Source of the DNA: CANKHA01 sp963750965
Lineage (GTDB): Bacteria > Pseudomonadota > Alphaproteobacteria > Rhizobiales > Xanthobacteraceae
Assembly (NCBI GenBank): GCA_963750965.1
Contig: CAVVSK010000014.1
Span: 186,001-250,000, forward strand
DNA: 64,000 nt
Reading direction: 5' to 3'
This document shows, in pieces, positions 54,023 through 62,170 of this stretch (within the stretch, counting starts at the first letter, position 1; every line of letters begins with the position of its first letter). The position numbers and the translations under genes are program-made. The notes beneath the pieces were generated by a model. The model was given only the letters and a program-made list of their open reading frames with translations, was not told the origin of the DNA and ran no database searches.

Positions 54023-54841
54023 ATGCTGCATTCCGCCCTGCTCAATGTCATGGTCAAAGCTGCACGGCTCGCGGGCCGCGGGCTGAAGCGCGACTTCGGC
54101 GAGGTGGAGCATCTGCAGGTCTCGCTCAAGGGGCCGGCCAATTTCGTCACCGCCGCCGACCGCAAGGCGGAAGAAATTCTGCGCGAGGAGCTGGCCAAAG
54201 CGAGGCCAGGCTACGGCTTTGTCGGCGAGGAAACCGGCCGACATGAGGGCAGTGACGCGACGCATCTCTGGATCGTCGATCCGCTCGACGGCACCACGAA
54301 TTTTCTGCACGGTATTCCGCAATTCGCCATCTCGGTGGCGTTGGAGCGCGAGGGGGCCATTGTCGCGGGACTGATCTACAATCCGGCGACAGACGAAATG
54401 TTCTTGGGCGAGCGCGGTAAGGGCGCCTTTCTCAACGACAAACGCCTGCGCGTCGCCGGACGGCGACGTCTCGCCGACAGCGTGATCTCCTGCGGCTTAC
54501 CTCATCTCGGGCGCGGCGATCTGGAATTGAACCGCCGCGAAATGGCCGCGGTGCAAGAAAAGGTGGCTGGATTGCGCCGCTTCGGCTCGGCCGCGCTCGA
54601 TTTGGCATTCATCGCCGCGGGGCGGTTCGACGGCTACTGGGAGCGCGGTTTATCGCCCTGGGATATGGCGGCCGGCATCCTGCTGGTACGGGAGGCGGGC
54701 GGCTATGTCACCGACCTGCAGGGCAAGGACGCCATGCTGACGACCGGAGATATCATCGCTGGCAATGAGATAATCCACCGCGATTTGCTGGGTGCCCTGC
54801 GCGCCGTGGGTCACGCCGGGATTAATTCTGCCACGATTTGA
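54023..54841 (+). CDS. suhB: Inositol monophosphatase family protein (SuhB-like)
   Basis: This is a Mg-dependent, lithium-sensitive type sugar/nucleotide phosphatase, 272 residues. The metal-binding set is complete: the Glu pair in FVGEETGRHEG (about 67-77), DPLDGTTNFLHG (Asp86, Asp89; 86-97) and SPWDMAAG (Asp214). AALDLAFIAAGRFDGYWERG precedes the last. SuhB homologues hydrolyse inositol-1-phosphate and also affect RNA processing in E. coli; the physiological substrate is not shown by sequence. It lies 92 bp upstream of the MotA-like gene. Confidence 0.9.
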   Translation: MLHSALLNVMVKAARLAGRGLKRDFGEVEHLQVSLKGPANFVTAADRKAEEILREELAKARPGYGFVGEETGRHEGSDATHLWIVDPLDGTTNFLHGIPQFAISVALEREGAIVAGLIYNPATDEMFLGERGKGAFLNDKRLRVAGRRRLADSVISCGLPHLGRGDLELNRREMAAVQEKVAGLRRFGSAALDLAFIAAGRFDGYWERGLSPWDMAAGILLVREAGGYVTDLQGKDAMLTTGDIIAGNEIIHRDLLGALRAVGHAGINSATI

Positions 54842-54933
54842 CGGTTTCTAGCCAGGATTGCGGCAAGGCTGTTATTTTCTTTCGGTGTGCCTGTGCCATA
54901 GTGGGGTCGACCTCCAGCGTTGAATTGACAAGC

Positions 54934-55906
54934 ATGGCTCAAGACGTCGATCTACTGAAGCTTTCATCACCGCGCATCTTTCTTGTGCGGATATTCGTGT
55001 TCTTGATTCTCTGTGCACTGATAGTGGTCGTGCTGCACAAGCCGATCTGGGTCGCCTTTCTCGCCAATCCGGGACTTAACGCGGTCATCATCGGTGTTTT
55101 GCTGGTCGGCATCCTGCTCGCCTTCCGCCAGGTAATCCGGCTCTATCCCGAAGTCGCCTGGGTCAACAGCTTCCGTATCGCCGACCCCGGCCTGGCAGTG
55201 GACCGGCCGCCGGTGCTGCTCGCGCCGATGGCGGCCATCCTGGGGGACCGGGTCGGACGCATGGCGATGTCGGCGCAATTGATGCGCGGCATTCTGGACT
55301 TCGATCGCGACCCGCCTTGATGAAGCGCGCGACATCTCGCGCTACATGACGGGTCTGCTGGTGTTCCTCGGGCTGCTCGGCACCTTTTGGGGCTTGATCG
55401 AAACCGTCGGTTCCGTGGGCCGGGTGATTCAAGGTCTCAGCATCGGCGGCGACGCAGGCGCCATGCTCGACGCCTTGAAGGAAGGTCTCGCCGCTCCCTT
55501 GAGCGGCATGGGCATCTCCTTCTCGTCCTCGCTGTTCGGCCTCGCGGGCTCGCTCGTGCTCGGCTTCCTGGACCTGCAATCGAGCCAGGCGCAAAACCGC
55601 TTTTACATCGACTTGGAAGATTGGCTCTCGACCACCGTGCACGACCTTTCGACCGAGCCTGGCACACCAGTCGGCGGCGAGGTGCGCGGCGCGATCGAAA
55701 AGCTGCGCGATGCCGTCGCAGATGCCGGATCGGGCAAGGCCGCAACCGCGGCCATGGCCAATCTTGCCGAAGCGATTCAAGGCCTCGTGCATCACATGCG
55801 CACCGAGCAGCAGATGATCCGCGACTGGGTGGAGTTGCAGGCGGAACAACACCGCGACATCCGCCGGCTGCTGGAAATGCTGGTGCGCGAGAACGTGCGC
55901 AAGTAG
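54934..55906 (+). CDS. MotA/TolQ/ExbB-domain membrane protein (one frame break)
   Basis: This is an inner-membrane channel-type protein, 323 residues after repair. Two helices near the start (FLVRIFVFLILCALIVVVLH and LNAVIIGVLLVGILLAF) precede a cytoplasmic loop. The frame breaks at 55289-55294 (GACTTCGAT), and removal of one T gives ILDSIATRLDEARDISRYM. Two later helices carry the channel motif: GLLVFLGLLGTFWGLIETVG and MGISFSSSLFGLAGSLVLGF. It is 6 bp from a MotB/OmpA-like gene. Together they make a proton-channel stator-like pair, not a flagellar gene set. Confidence 0.85.
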
Positions 55907-55912
55907 GACGTC

Positions 55913-56938
55913 ATGGCACTGGCTCGCAGATCGCGCGGCAACTCCGGCATGAATTACTGGCCGGGCTTCGTCGATGCGCTGTCGACGTTGATCTTGAGCG
56001 TGATCTTCCTGCTTTCGGTATTTGTCGTCGTTCAGTTTTTCCTGGCGCAGGAAGTCAGCGGCAAGGACACCGCTTTGCAACGGCTGAACGCACAGATCGC
56101 CCAGCTCTCCAATCTGCTGTCGCTGGAGAAGGCCGGCGCGATCGATCTTGAGCAACAGATCGCGCAGTTGCACGCTGGCCTTGCCAGCGCGGAAAGCGAG
56201 CGCGACCGCCTGAAAGGAATAGCCGACGCTGCGAGCGGCACCGCCTCGGCGCAGGGTCAAGTTAAGCAGCTGAGCAGCGAACTCGACACGCAAAAATCGC
56301 TGTCTGCCCGAGCGCTGGCACAGGTCGAGGCGCTCAATCAGCAGATCGCGGCATTGCGTCGCCAGCTCAGCGCGCTGGAAGCAGCGCTCGACGTCTCCGA
56401 CCAGCGCGAGAAAGAATCCCAGACGCGGCTGGCGGAGCTCGGGCAGCGGCTCAATGTCGCGCTCGCCCAGCGGGTGCAGGAACTTTCACGATACCGGTCG
56501 GATTTCTTTGGCCGACTCCGCCAGATCCTGGGTAACCGGCAGGATGTGCGCATTGTCGGCGACCGCTTCGTCTTCCAGTCGGAAGTATTTTTCGACGCCA
56601 GCCAGGCTGCGCTGAAGCCGGAAGGCATGTCCGAGCTCGATACCGTCGCGAACGCGTTGCTCGACTTGGAAAAGCAGATCCCCTCCGACATCGCCTGGGT
56701 GATGCGCGTGGATGGCCATACCGACGTGCGGCCGATCTTCACCGCGCAATTCCGTTCCAATTGGGAGCTTTCCGCGGCGCGCGCGATTTCGGTCGTGCAG
56801 TACCTGATCAGCAGGGGGGTCTCGCCGCAGCGTCTGGTGGCCGCCGGCTTCGGCGAATTTCAGCCGCTCGATACAGCGCCGACGGAGGCCGCCTTCGGCC
56901 GCAACCGACGCATCGAACTGAAGCTGACGGAGCGGTGA
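55913..56938 (+). CDS. OmpA/MotB-domain peptidoglycan-binding membrane protein
   Basis: This is the partner of the MotA-like gene, 341 residues. A single N-terminal helix (NYWPGFVDALSTLILSVIFL) holds a plug Asp as in MotB (YWPGFVDALSTL). A long coiled coil follows (about 50-180; RLNAQIAQLSNLLSLE and LNQQIAALRRQLSALEAAL). The C-terminal OmpA-like domain (about 210-338) includes FQSEVFFDASQAALKPEG, MRVDGHTDVRP and GFGEFQPLDTAPT. It should anchor in the inner membrane and bind the cell wall, letting the pair use proton flow across the periplasm. The GTGA junction couples it to a GNAT gene. Confidence 0.88.
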   Translation: MALARRSRGNSGMNYWPGFVDALSTLILSVIFLLSVFVVVQFFLAQEVSGKDTALQRLNAQIAQLSNLLSLEKAGAIDLEQQIAQLHAGLASAESERDRLKGIADAASGTASAQGQVKQLSSELDTQKSLSARALAQVEALNQQIAALRRQLSALEAALDVSDQREKESQTRLAELGQRLNVALAQRVQELSRYRSDFFGRLRQILGNRQDVRIVGDRFVFQSEVFFDASQAALKPEGMSELDTVANALLDLEKQIPSDIAWVMRVDGHTDVRPIFTAQFRSNWELSAARAISVVQYLISRGVSPQRLVAAGFGEFQPLDTAPTEAAFGRNRRIELKLTER

Positions 56939-57387
56939 ACCAGGAGGCCCCGAGGCTTCGGCCCTATACCGCGGCCGACGAAGAAGCGGCAATCGCGCTC
57001 TGGCTTCGCAGCTGGCAGCAAGCCTATCCGGACATCGACTTTGCGGCGCGACTTAATTGGTGGCGCGAGCGCTGGCGCAACGAACTGGTGACGCAGACGC
57101 GGATCGTCGTCGCCGAAAAGGCCGGCGCGATGACTGGCTTCGTCACGGTCGATCCGAAAACCTTTTATCTCGACCAGATCGTGGTGGCGCCGGAAGCCTG
57201 GGGCTCCGGCACTGCGGAAGCTCTGCTCGTCGAAGCGCGGCGGCTGTCGCCCCGTGGGCTCGATCTGCAGGTCAATCAGGACAATGCCCGCGCCATCCGC
57301 TTCTACCAGAAGCATGGTTTCACAATCACCGGCGAGGATAAGAATTCTTCCGGGCGGCTGACCTACTGGATGAAATGGCGACCGTGA
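56935..57387 (+). CDS. GNAT family N-acetyltransferase
   Basis: This is an acetyl-CoA-dependent acetyltransferase, 150 residues. Its GTG start overlaps the OmpA/MotB stop as GTGA, so it is co-translated. The N-terminal LRPYTAADEEAAIALWLRSW is typical. The acetyl-CoA region is LDQIVVAPEAWGSGTAEALL (about 82-101), and it ends with ARAIRFYQKHGFTITGED, another hallmark. The substrate is unknown. The link to the membrane pair is conserved enough to suggest a shared task, but that is inference. Confidence 0.85.
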   Translation: MNQEAPRLRPYTAADEEAAIALWLRSWQQAYPDIDFAARLNWWRERWRNELVTQTRIVVAEKAGAMTGFVTVDPKTFYLDQIVVAPEAWGSGTAEALLVEARRLSPRGLDLQVNQDNARAIRFYQKHGFTITGEDKNSSGRLTYWMKWRP

Positions 57388-57452
57388 TCCTCTCCCCTCC
57401 CCGCATATGATTTCGGGGTTGCCCATCCGACTGGGCAGAAGAGGTGAAGAGG

Positions 57453-59234
57453 TCACACACCCTCGAACTGCAATTTCGCAAGTCGTGCATAAAGCCCGTC
57501 CTGCGCCACCAGGCTTTCATGCGTGCCCTGCTCTACAAGATTGCCCTGCTCCATCACCAGAATGCGGTCGCAGGTCAGCACGGTCGCCAGCCGATGCGCG
57601 ATCACCAGCGTGGTGCGATGCTGCATCAGACGTTCCAGCGCGGTTCGCACCAGGGTCTCGCTTTCGGCATCGAGTGACGAAGTGGCTTCGTCGAGCAGCA
57701 GGAGCGGCGCATCGCGCAAAATGGCGCGCGCAATGGCGATGCGCTGGCGCTGACCGCCTGACAGCATGATGCCGCGCTCGCCCACCGGCGTGTCGTATTT
57801 TTGCGGCATGCGCTGGATAAATTCCGCCGCCAGCGCGAGGTCCGCCGCCCGCTCCACGTCCTGATCGCTGGCATCCGGCCGGCCGAAGCGGATGTTCTCA
57901 CGCGCCGTGGCGGCGAAGATCACGGAATCCTGCGGCACCAACGCGATGCGCTGGCGCAGTTCCATCGGATCGGCATCGGCTAACGGCACGCCATCGAAGC
58001 TCACCACGCCGGACAAAGGATCGTAGAACCGCAGCAGCAAATGAAAGATCGTGCTCTTGCCGGCGCCGGAGGGGCCGACGATGGCGACCTTCTCCCCCGG
58101 CCGCACCCGAAAGCTGACGCCGCTAAGCACCGGAGCGTCCTGTCGGGTCGGATAATGGAAGTTCACCTGATCGAAGGCGACCTCCCCGCGCGCGGGCACG
58201 GGGAGCGCGACGGCATTTGCTGGGCGTTGAATCGTCGGCTGGATGGCAAGGATCTCAAAGAGACGCTCGGCTGCGCCGGCCGCCTGGGTGATCTCGCCCC
58301 AGACTTGTGAGAGCTCACCGAGCGCGCTCGCCGCCAGCACGGCATAAAGCAGGAATTGACCGAGGCGACCTGCCGTGATGGCGCCGCTCAACACGTCTTG
58401 CGCGCCGACCCACAGCACGACCACCACGCTGCCGAACACCATAAAAATCGCAAAGGCGGTGAGCACCGCGCGGGAGCGGGTGGATTCCACCGCCGCGGTA
58501 TAGGCCCGCTCCACCACCGCGCCGAAACGCGCATGCGCCAGACGCTCGTTGGTGAAGGCCTGCAACACGCGCACCGCACCGATCAATTCAGTGGCATAGC
58601 CGGAAGCATCGGCCAGCGTGTCCTGCGCGAGGCGTGAGCGGCGGCGTACCGCCCGACCGAAAGCAACGATCGGCAGCACGATCACCGGAATGGCGGCGAG
58701 CACAAAGGTCGACAATCGGGGACTGGTCACCACCATCATCACGGCGGCGCCGACGAACAGCACGAGATTGCGGAGCACGATCGATACCGAAGCGCCGACC
58801 GCGGACTTGATCTGCGTGGTGTCAGCGGTGAGCCGCGAGACTATCTCGCCGGTTTTCGCCTGATCGAAAAAGTCGGGCGACAGGCGGGTGAGATGGGCGA
58901 ACACGTTCTGACGCAGGTCGGCAACAATGCGCTCGCCGAGCGTCGTCACGAGATAAAAGCGCGTGGCGCTGGCAGCTGCCAACACAGCCACCACCAAGAG
59001 CATCACGAGAAAATAATTGTCGATGAGCGAGGTATTGGCGGCGGAAAAGCCGACATCAATCATCCGCCGTACCGCCAGCGGTACCGCCAGCGTGGCCAGA
59101 GCGGCGACGATCAGCGCCGCGAGCGCCGCCAACGCCCTCCCGCGATAACGGGCGACATAAGGCAGGAGCGAGGCCAGGGGCCGGAGCCGACGGGCGGGGC
59201 GGTCGTGCCTTTCTTCAGCCCCGGCGGTACTCAT
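57453..59234 (-). CDS. ABC transporter, fused permease/ATPase (MsbA-like exporter)
   Basis: This is a homodimeric type exporter of 593 residues. The permease domain (about 25-310) has six helices, with RMIDVGFSAANTSLIDN and SRLTADTTQIKSAVGASVSI. The ATPase carries Walker A VGPSGAGKSTIF (about 385-396), Q-loop ALVPQDSVIF, signature MLSGGQRQRIAIARAILRD (about 493-511), Walker B LLLLDEATSSLD and switch IAHRLATVL. Family members export lipids or drugs. It is divergent from rpmE with 184 bp between, an arrangement common in this order. Confidence 0.9.
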   Translation of the reverse strand: MSTAGAEERHDRPARRLRPLASLLPYVARYRGRALAALAALIVAALATLAVPLAVRRMIDVGFSAANTSLIDNYFLVMLLVVAVLAAASATRFYLVTTLGERIVADLRQNVFAHLTRLSPDFFDQAKTGEIVSRLTADTTQIKSAVGASVSIVLRNLVLFVGAAVMMVVTSPRLSTFVLAAIPVIVLPIVAFGRAVRRRSRLAQDTLADASGYATELIGAVRVLQAFTNERLAHARFGAVVERAYTAAVESTRSRAVLTAFAIFMVFGSVVVVLWVGAQDVLSGAITAGRLGQFLLYAVLAASALGELSQVWGEITQAAGAAERLFEILAIQPTIQRPANAVALPVPARGEVAFDQVNFHYPTRQDAPVLSGVSFRVRPGEKVAIVGPSGAGKSTIFHLLLRFYDPLSGVVSFDGVPLADADPMELRQRIALVPQDSVIFAATARENIRFGRPDASDQDVERAADLALAAEFIQRMPQKYDTPVGERGIMLSGGQRQRIAIARAILRDAPLLLLDEATSSLDAESETLVRTALERLMQHRTTLVIAHRLATVLTCDRILVMEQGNLVEQGTHESLVAQDGLYARLAKLQFEGV

Positions 59235-59322
59235 CGCGTCCTTAAACCTTTCGTTCCGCCGCTGGACGGCCGGCGGGACAATGCCCCGCCCAGACCGGGC
59301 TTGGCAATCGAGCCCATTCGGC

Positions 59323-59350
59323 TTGTTTCAAGGCCAAAGCTGGGTTATAG
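59323..59350 (+). promoter_or_regulatory. Candidate promoter of rpmE
   Basis: TTGTTT (59323-59328) and TTATAG (59345-59350) are 16 bp apart, 68 bp before the rpmE start codon. Both hexamers are fair matches to a housekeeping promoter. Confidence 0.45.
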
Positions 59351-59418
59351 AGCCGGCAATTCCAGCGAACCACGACGGCAAAAACAGCGCGATTTCAAGG
59401 ACGCGCGGGAGCAAAGCT

Positions 59419-59646
59419 ATGAAGGCCGATACGCATCCGAACTATCACACCATCAAGGTCGTCATGACTGATGGAACCGAATTCACCACCCGCACCACCT
59501 GGGGCAAGGCGGGTGATGTCATGAATCTCGACATCGATCCGAAATCGCACCCGGCCTGGACAGGCGGCAGCCAGCAGTTGGTCGACCGCGGCGGGCGTCT
59601 CTCACGCTTTCAGAAGAAGTTCGCCGGGATCGGTCTCAAGAAGTAA
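59419..59646 (+). CDS. rpmE: 50S ribosomal protein L31 (Cys-free type)
   Basis: This is ribosomal protein L31 of 75 residues. It begins MKADTHPNYHTIKVVMTDGT and includes MNLDIDPKSHPAWTGGSQQL and GGRLSRFQKKF. There is no cysteine, so it lacks the CxxC zinc site and belongs to the zinc-independent form usual in this order. The upstream 170 bp hold a possible promoter, and a strong terminator follows the stop. Confidence 0.95.
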   Translation: MKADTHPNYHTIKVVMTDGTEFTTRTTWGKAGDVMNLDIDPKSHPAWTGGSQQLVDRGGRLSRFQKKFAGIGLKK

Positions 59647-59664
59647 ACGCGCCGCCCGGAATGC

Positions 59665-59690
59665 AAAAACCCCGCTTTGGCGGGGTTTTT
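59665..59690 (+). terminator. Rho-independent terminator after rpmE
   Basis: AAAAACCCCGC-TTTG-GCGGGGTTTTT forms a hairpin followed by five T residues. It lies 19 bp after the rpmE stop. Confidence 0.95.
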
Positions 59691-59736
59691 CTTTCGCTGC
59701 TCGGGGAGAGGAAGAAAGACAGGCGCAACGACAGAC

Positions 59737-60261
59737 TTACACAGGATCCTGTTCGAAGGCTGCCTTCAGCAGACCGATCTGGCGCTCCACCGGATTGTTA
59801 CCCACCGGGGTCTCGGGCGCAGGAGCGGCATGAATCGTGGCGTCGAGGCGGCGCACCTTGACTTCCAGCTGGCTCGATCGCTCGATCAGCTCCTGCAGCG
59901 TGACCGGCAACAGCTTCACGGCCTGATCGTCGCTGGCGCGCACCGAGGACAGCTTCACCTTGGCTTTTTCCTTGCTGGCCTGGGCGAGCGACATCTCGCC
60001 TTCCTTTACTGCGCGGTGCAGCAAGAGCCAGGAGGCGAGTTGCATCAGCCGCGTGGTCAGCCGCATGCTTTCGGTCGCATAAGCCAGTGCCGCGCCACGC
60101 TCCAATTTCTTCGATTCAACACGGCCCGGACCGTCCAGATAGCTGGCGGTTTCCTCTACCAAGGCCATGCCGTCGCGAAACAGCGCGGCAAACACCTCTG
60201 AATTGGCCAGTCGCTCCCCAAAAGAAACCGGCCCCGCTTCATTGGCGGACTTGTCAAACAT
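59737..60261 (-). CDS. rcdA: RcdA-type protease adaptor (DUF1465)
   Basis: This is a 174-residue helical protein of the DUF1465 family, whose Caulobacter member RcdA helps ClpXP degrade the cell-cycle regulator CtrA. ATG 60261 begins FDKSANEAGPVSFGERLANS, then VFAALFRDGMALVEETASYLD (about 24-44). A helix-rich middle (YATESMRLTTRLMQLASWLL) and a disordered acidic C-terminus follow, as in the family. The tail LLKAAFEQDPV may be the part that meets ClpX or client proteins. A TTAA-N7-TTAA sequence lies 260 bp upstream. Confidence 0.75.
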   Translation of the reverse strand: MFDKSANEAGPVSFGERLANSEVFAALFRDGMALVEETASYLDGPGRVESKKLERGAALAYATESMRLTTRLMQLASWLLLHRAVKEGEMSLAQASKEKAKVKLSSVRASDDQAVKLLPVTLQELIERSSQLEVKVRRLDATIHAAPAPETPVGNNPVERQIGLLKAAFEQDPV

Positions 60262-60401
60262 TTTAAGCCTCACCCGTACGCCCTGGGGAGGCAGCATGGC
60301 CCGGGCGAGGCGTAGGAGTCCAGAACCCAGCCGCTTAAAGATGACGACATAGTTGCCGGATGAGCGGCACAGTCGCCGAGTGGCCCGAAATGGGACAAAG
60401 C

Positions 60402-60431
60402 AAAAAAAGGAGCCGCCGTTGCCGGCGGCTC
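60402..60431 (-). terminator. Rho-independent terminator between DUF1192 and rcdA
   Basis: On the minus strand GAGCCGCC-GGCAAC-GGCGGCTC is followed by CC and seven U residues. It lies 139 bp after the DUF1192 stop and 141 bp before the rcdA start, so it separates the two genes. Confidence 0.85.
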
Positions 60432-60481
60432 GAAGGTGATAACAGGGAGGCGTCAAACAGAGTGGACAGGAGCCACTCAAT

Positions 60482-60496
60482 GTCCAAAATTTGGAC
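60482..60496. promoter_or_regulatory. Short palindrome GTCCAAA-A-TTTGGAC
   Basis: This perfect 7-base inverted repeat around a single A lies between the terminator and DUF1192. It may be an operator; no matching second copy was noticed in the window. Confidence 0.35.
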
Positions 60497-60520
60497 CATT
60501 CCAGTAATGGGCCAGAAAGC

Positions 60521-60535
60521 TTAACGACACCTTAA
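60521..60535. promoter_or_regulatory. Candidate CtrA box (TTAA-N7-TTAA)
   Basis: TTAA-CGACACC-TTAA matches the full CtrA consensus exactly. It lies 34 bp after the DUF1192 stop and 260 bp before the rcdA start. Such a sequence is rare by chance in GC-rich DNA. Confidence 0.4.
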
Positions 60536-60569
60536 GGATTTCGGCCCGATTGCACGTTTTTGGGTTGCG

Positions 60570-60764
60570 CTACTTTTTGAAAAACTGCGCCGCCACGTCG
60601 CGGGAAGCTTTTTTGCTGGAAGCCACCGCCTCCAGCCGTGCGATCTCCTCGCGCAGAAGCGCGATGCGGTCATTCAATTCGCCGAGCGAGAGCAATGCCA
60701 GGTCTTGCCCGATCTCGTGGACGATCTTTTTTTTCGGCCGGTCTTCGTCGTCGATTGCTGGCAT
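60570..60764 (-). CDS. DUF1192 small protein
   Basis: This is a 64-residue protein of the DUF1192 family. An acidic/basic start (PAIDDEDRPKKKIVHEIGQD) precedes a helix with leucine spacing (LNDRIALLREEIARLEAV) likely to form a coiled coil, and it ends FFKK. It has no known function but lies beside rcdA and a quinone oxidoreductase in many members of the order. Its start is opposed to the oxidoreductase start. Confidence 0.85.
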   Translation of the reverse strand: MPAIDDEDRPKKKIVHEIGQDLALLSLGELNDRIALLREEIARLEAVASSKKASRDVAAQFFKK

Positions 60765-60933
60765 CGGCGCCTCCAGGTGCCGGTAATTTAGCGGCGAGCC
60801 CGGCGGTTGTCACATGCGGTGCGGGACGAACAATCGGCAAACTCGGTACGGGTTTCGTGCAAAAGCGGTCAAGCTTGCGCAGATTGCGCAGGCCTATCGA
60901 CGGTTTTGCGCGCCAATTCTAACTTGCCGCCCT

Positions 60934-60975
60934 GATCTTTTCGAAAACCGGTTCCCACTATCTAGGATCATGCGC
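60934..60975. repeat. Decayed copy of the GATCATGCGC repeat
   Basis: GATCTTTTCGAAAACCGGTT and CCCACTATCTAG with GATCATGCGC match the core and one arm of the units at 12407-12515. The left arm is mostly lost. It lies 13 bp before the oxidoreductase start and may overlap its promoter. Confidence 0.65.
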
Positions 60976-60987
60976 TAAAGAAGCCGC

Positions 60988-61986
60988 ATGAATCCGTTCC
61001 CCCCTCACATGACCGCCATAGCCATTCGCGCCCCGGGCGGTCCGGAAGCCCTGGTTCCGGAGGAACGTCCGGTACCGCAGCCCGGGCCGGGCGAGATTTT
61101 GGTGAAAGTCGCCGCAGCGGGCGTGAACCGTCCCGACGTGATGCAGCGACAGGGACTTTATCCACCGCCAAAGGGCGCGCCCGATATTCCCGGACTCGAA
61201 ATCGCCGGCGAGGTGATCGCGCTGGGCGATAACGTCACGCGCTGGAAGCAAGGCGACAAGGTCATGGCCCTGGTCATCGGCGGCGGTTATGCGGAATTTT
61301 GCCTAGCGCACGAAGGCCATGCGCTTCCAGTGCCGCAGAAATTTTCGATGGCGGAAGCCGCCGCCGTTCCGGAGACCTTCTTCACCGTCTGGCATAACGT
61401 GTTCGAGCGCGGTGCGCTGAAAAGCGGCGAGACGTTGCTGGTGCACGGCGGCACCTCGGGGATCGGCACCACCGCAATCCAACTCGCAAAGGCTTTTGGC
61501 GCTAACGTCATCACGACGGCCGGTTCGCCGGACAAATGCGAGGCCGCTCGCAAGCTCGGTGCCGATGTCGCGATCAATTACAAAACCGAAGATTTTGTCG
61601 CCATGACCAAGACCGCGACCGCCGGCAAAGGCGCCGACGTTATCCTTGACATGATCGGCGGGGACTATATCGAGCGCAATTACGAAGCCGCCGCGGTCGA
61701 AGGGCGCATTGTGCAGATCGCCTTCCAGGGATCGCCCAAAGCCACCGTTGATTTCCGCCGGATCATGCTCAAGCGCCTGCATCACACCGGCTCGACGCTG
61801 CGCTCGCGCTCGGTTGAAGACAAGAATGCGATCGCTGCGGCCGTCGAAGCCAGGGTGCTGCCGCTGCTCACCGCAGGACAGGTGAAGCCGGTGATGGACA
61901 GCACCTTCGCGCTGCGTCAGGCGCCGGCCGCCCATGCCCGCATGGAATCCAGCTTGCATATCGGCAAGATTGTCCTAACGATTTGA
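60988..61986 (+). CDS. NAD(P)H-quinone oxidoreductase, zeta-crystallin/PIG3 type
   Basis: This is a medium-chain reductase without zinc ligands, 332 residues. PGPGEILVKVAAAGVNRPDV (about 32-51) is typical. The active-site region is VPETFFTVWHNVFE, and the NADPH-binding loop is LVHGGTSGIGTTAIQLAKAF (about 151-170). RSRSVEDKNAI and a C-terminal HARMESSLHIGKIVL match the PIG3-like branch. It probably reduces quinones or unsaturated carbonyls by two electrons. ATG 60988 is taken; the ATG at 61009 would also give a full fold. Confidence 0.92.
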   Translation: MNPFPPHMTAIAIRAPGGPEALVPEERPVPQPGPGEILVKVAAAGVNRPDVMQRQGLYPPPKGAPDIPGLEIAGEVIALGDNVTRWKQGDKVMALVIGGGYAEFCLAHEGHALPVPQKFSMAEAAAVPETFFTVWHNVFERGALKSGETLLVHGGTSGIGTTAIQLAKAFGANVITTAGSPDKCEAARKLGADVAINYKTEDFVAMTKTATAGKGADVILDMIGGDYIERNYEAAAVEGRIVQIAFQGSPKATVDFRRIMLKRLHHTGSTLRSRSVEDKNAIAAAVEARVLPLLTAGQVKPVMDSTFALRQAPAAHARMESSLHIGKIVLTI

Positions 61987-62170
61987 TTATTCGTATGATT
62001 CTAGGCCTGCTAAAAGGCCTTGGCGGTCCGCGTCAACCATAACGCGCATGCATGAGCGAGAGCCGCGAAATCGGCGTAAAGTCAGCTAGGTTGTGCCGGC
62101 TGGCCCGGCCCCCGATCCTGGGGGCAGATGGCAGACGAGAACAACCGGTCTGCCGAAGGGGAGATCCAGA

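Noticed and set aside
54934..57387. Zorya-type anti-phage system (ZorA/ZorB-like MotA/MotB pair)
   Set aside because: No helicase or nuclease genes of the ZorC/ZorD/ZorE kind are adjacent, and the surroundings (suhB, GNAT, ABC exporter, rpmE) are housekeeping.
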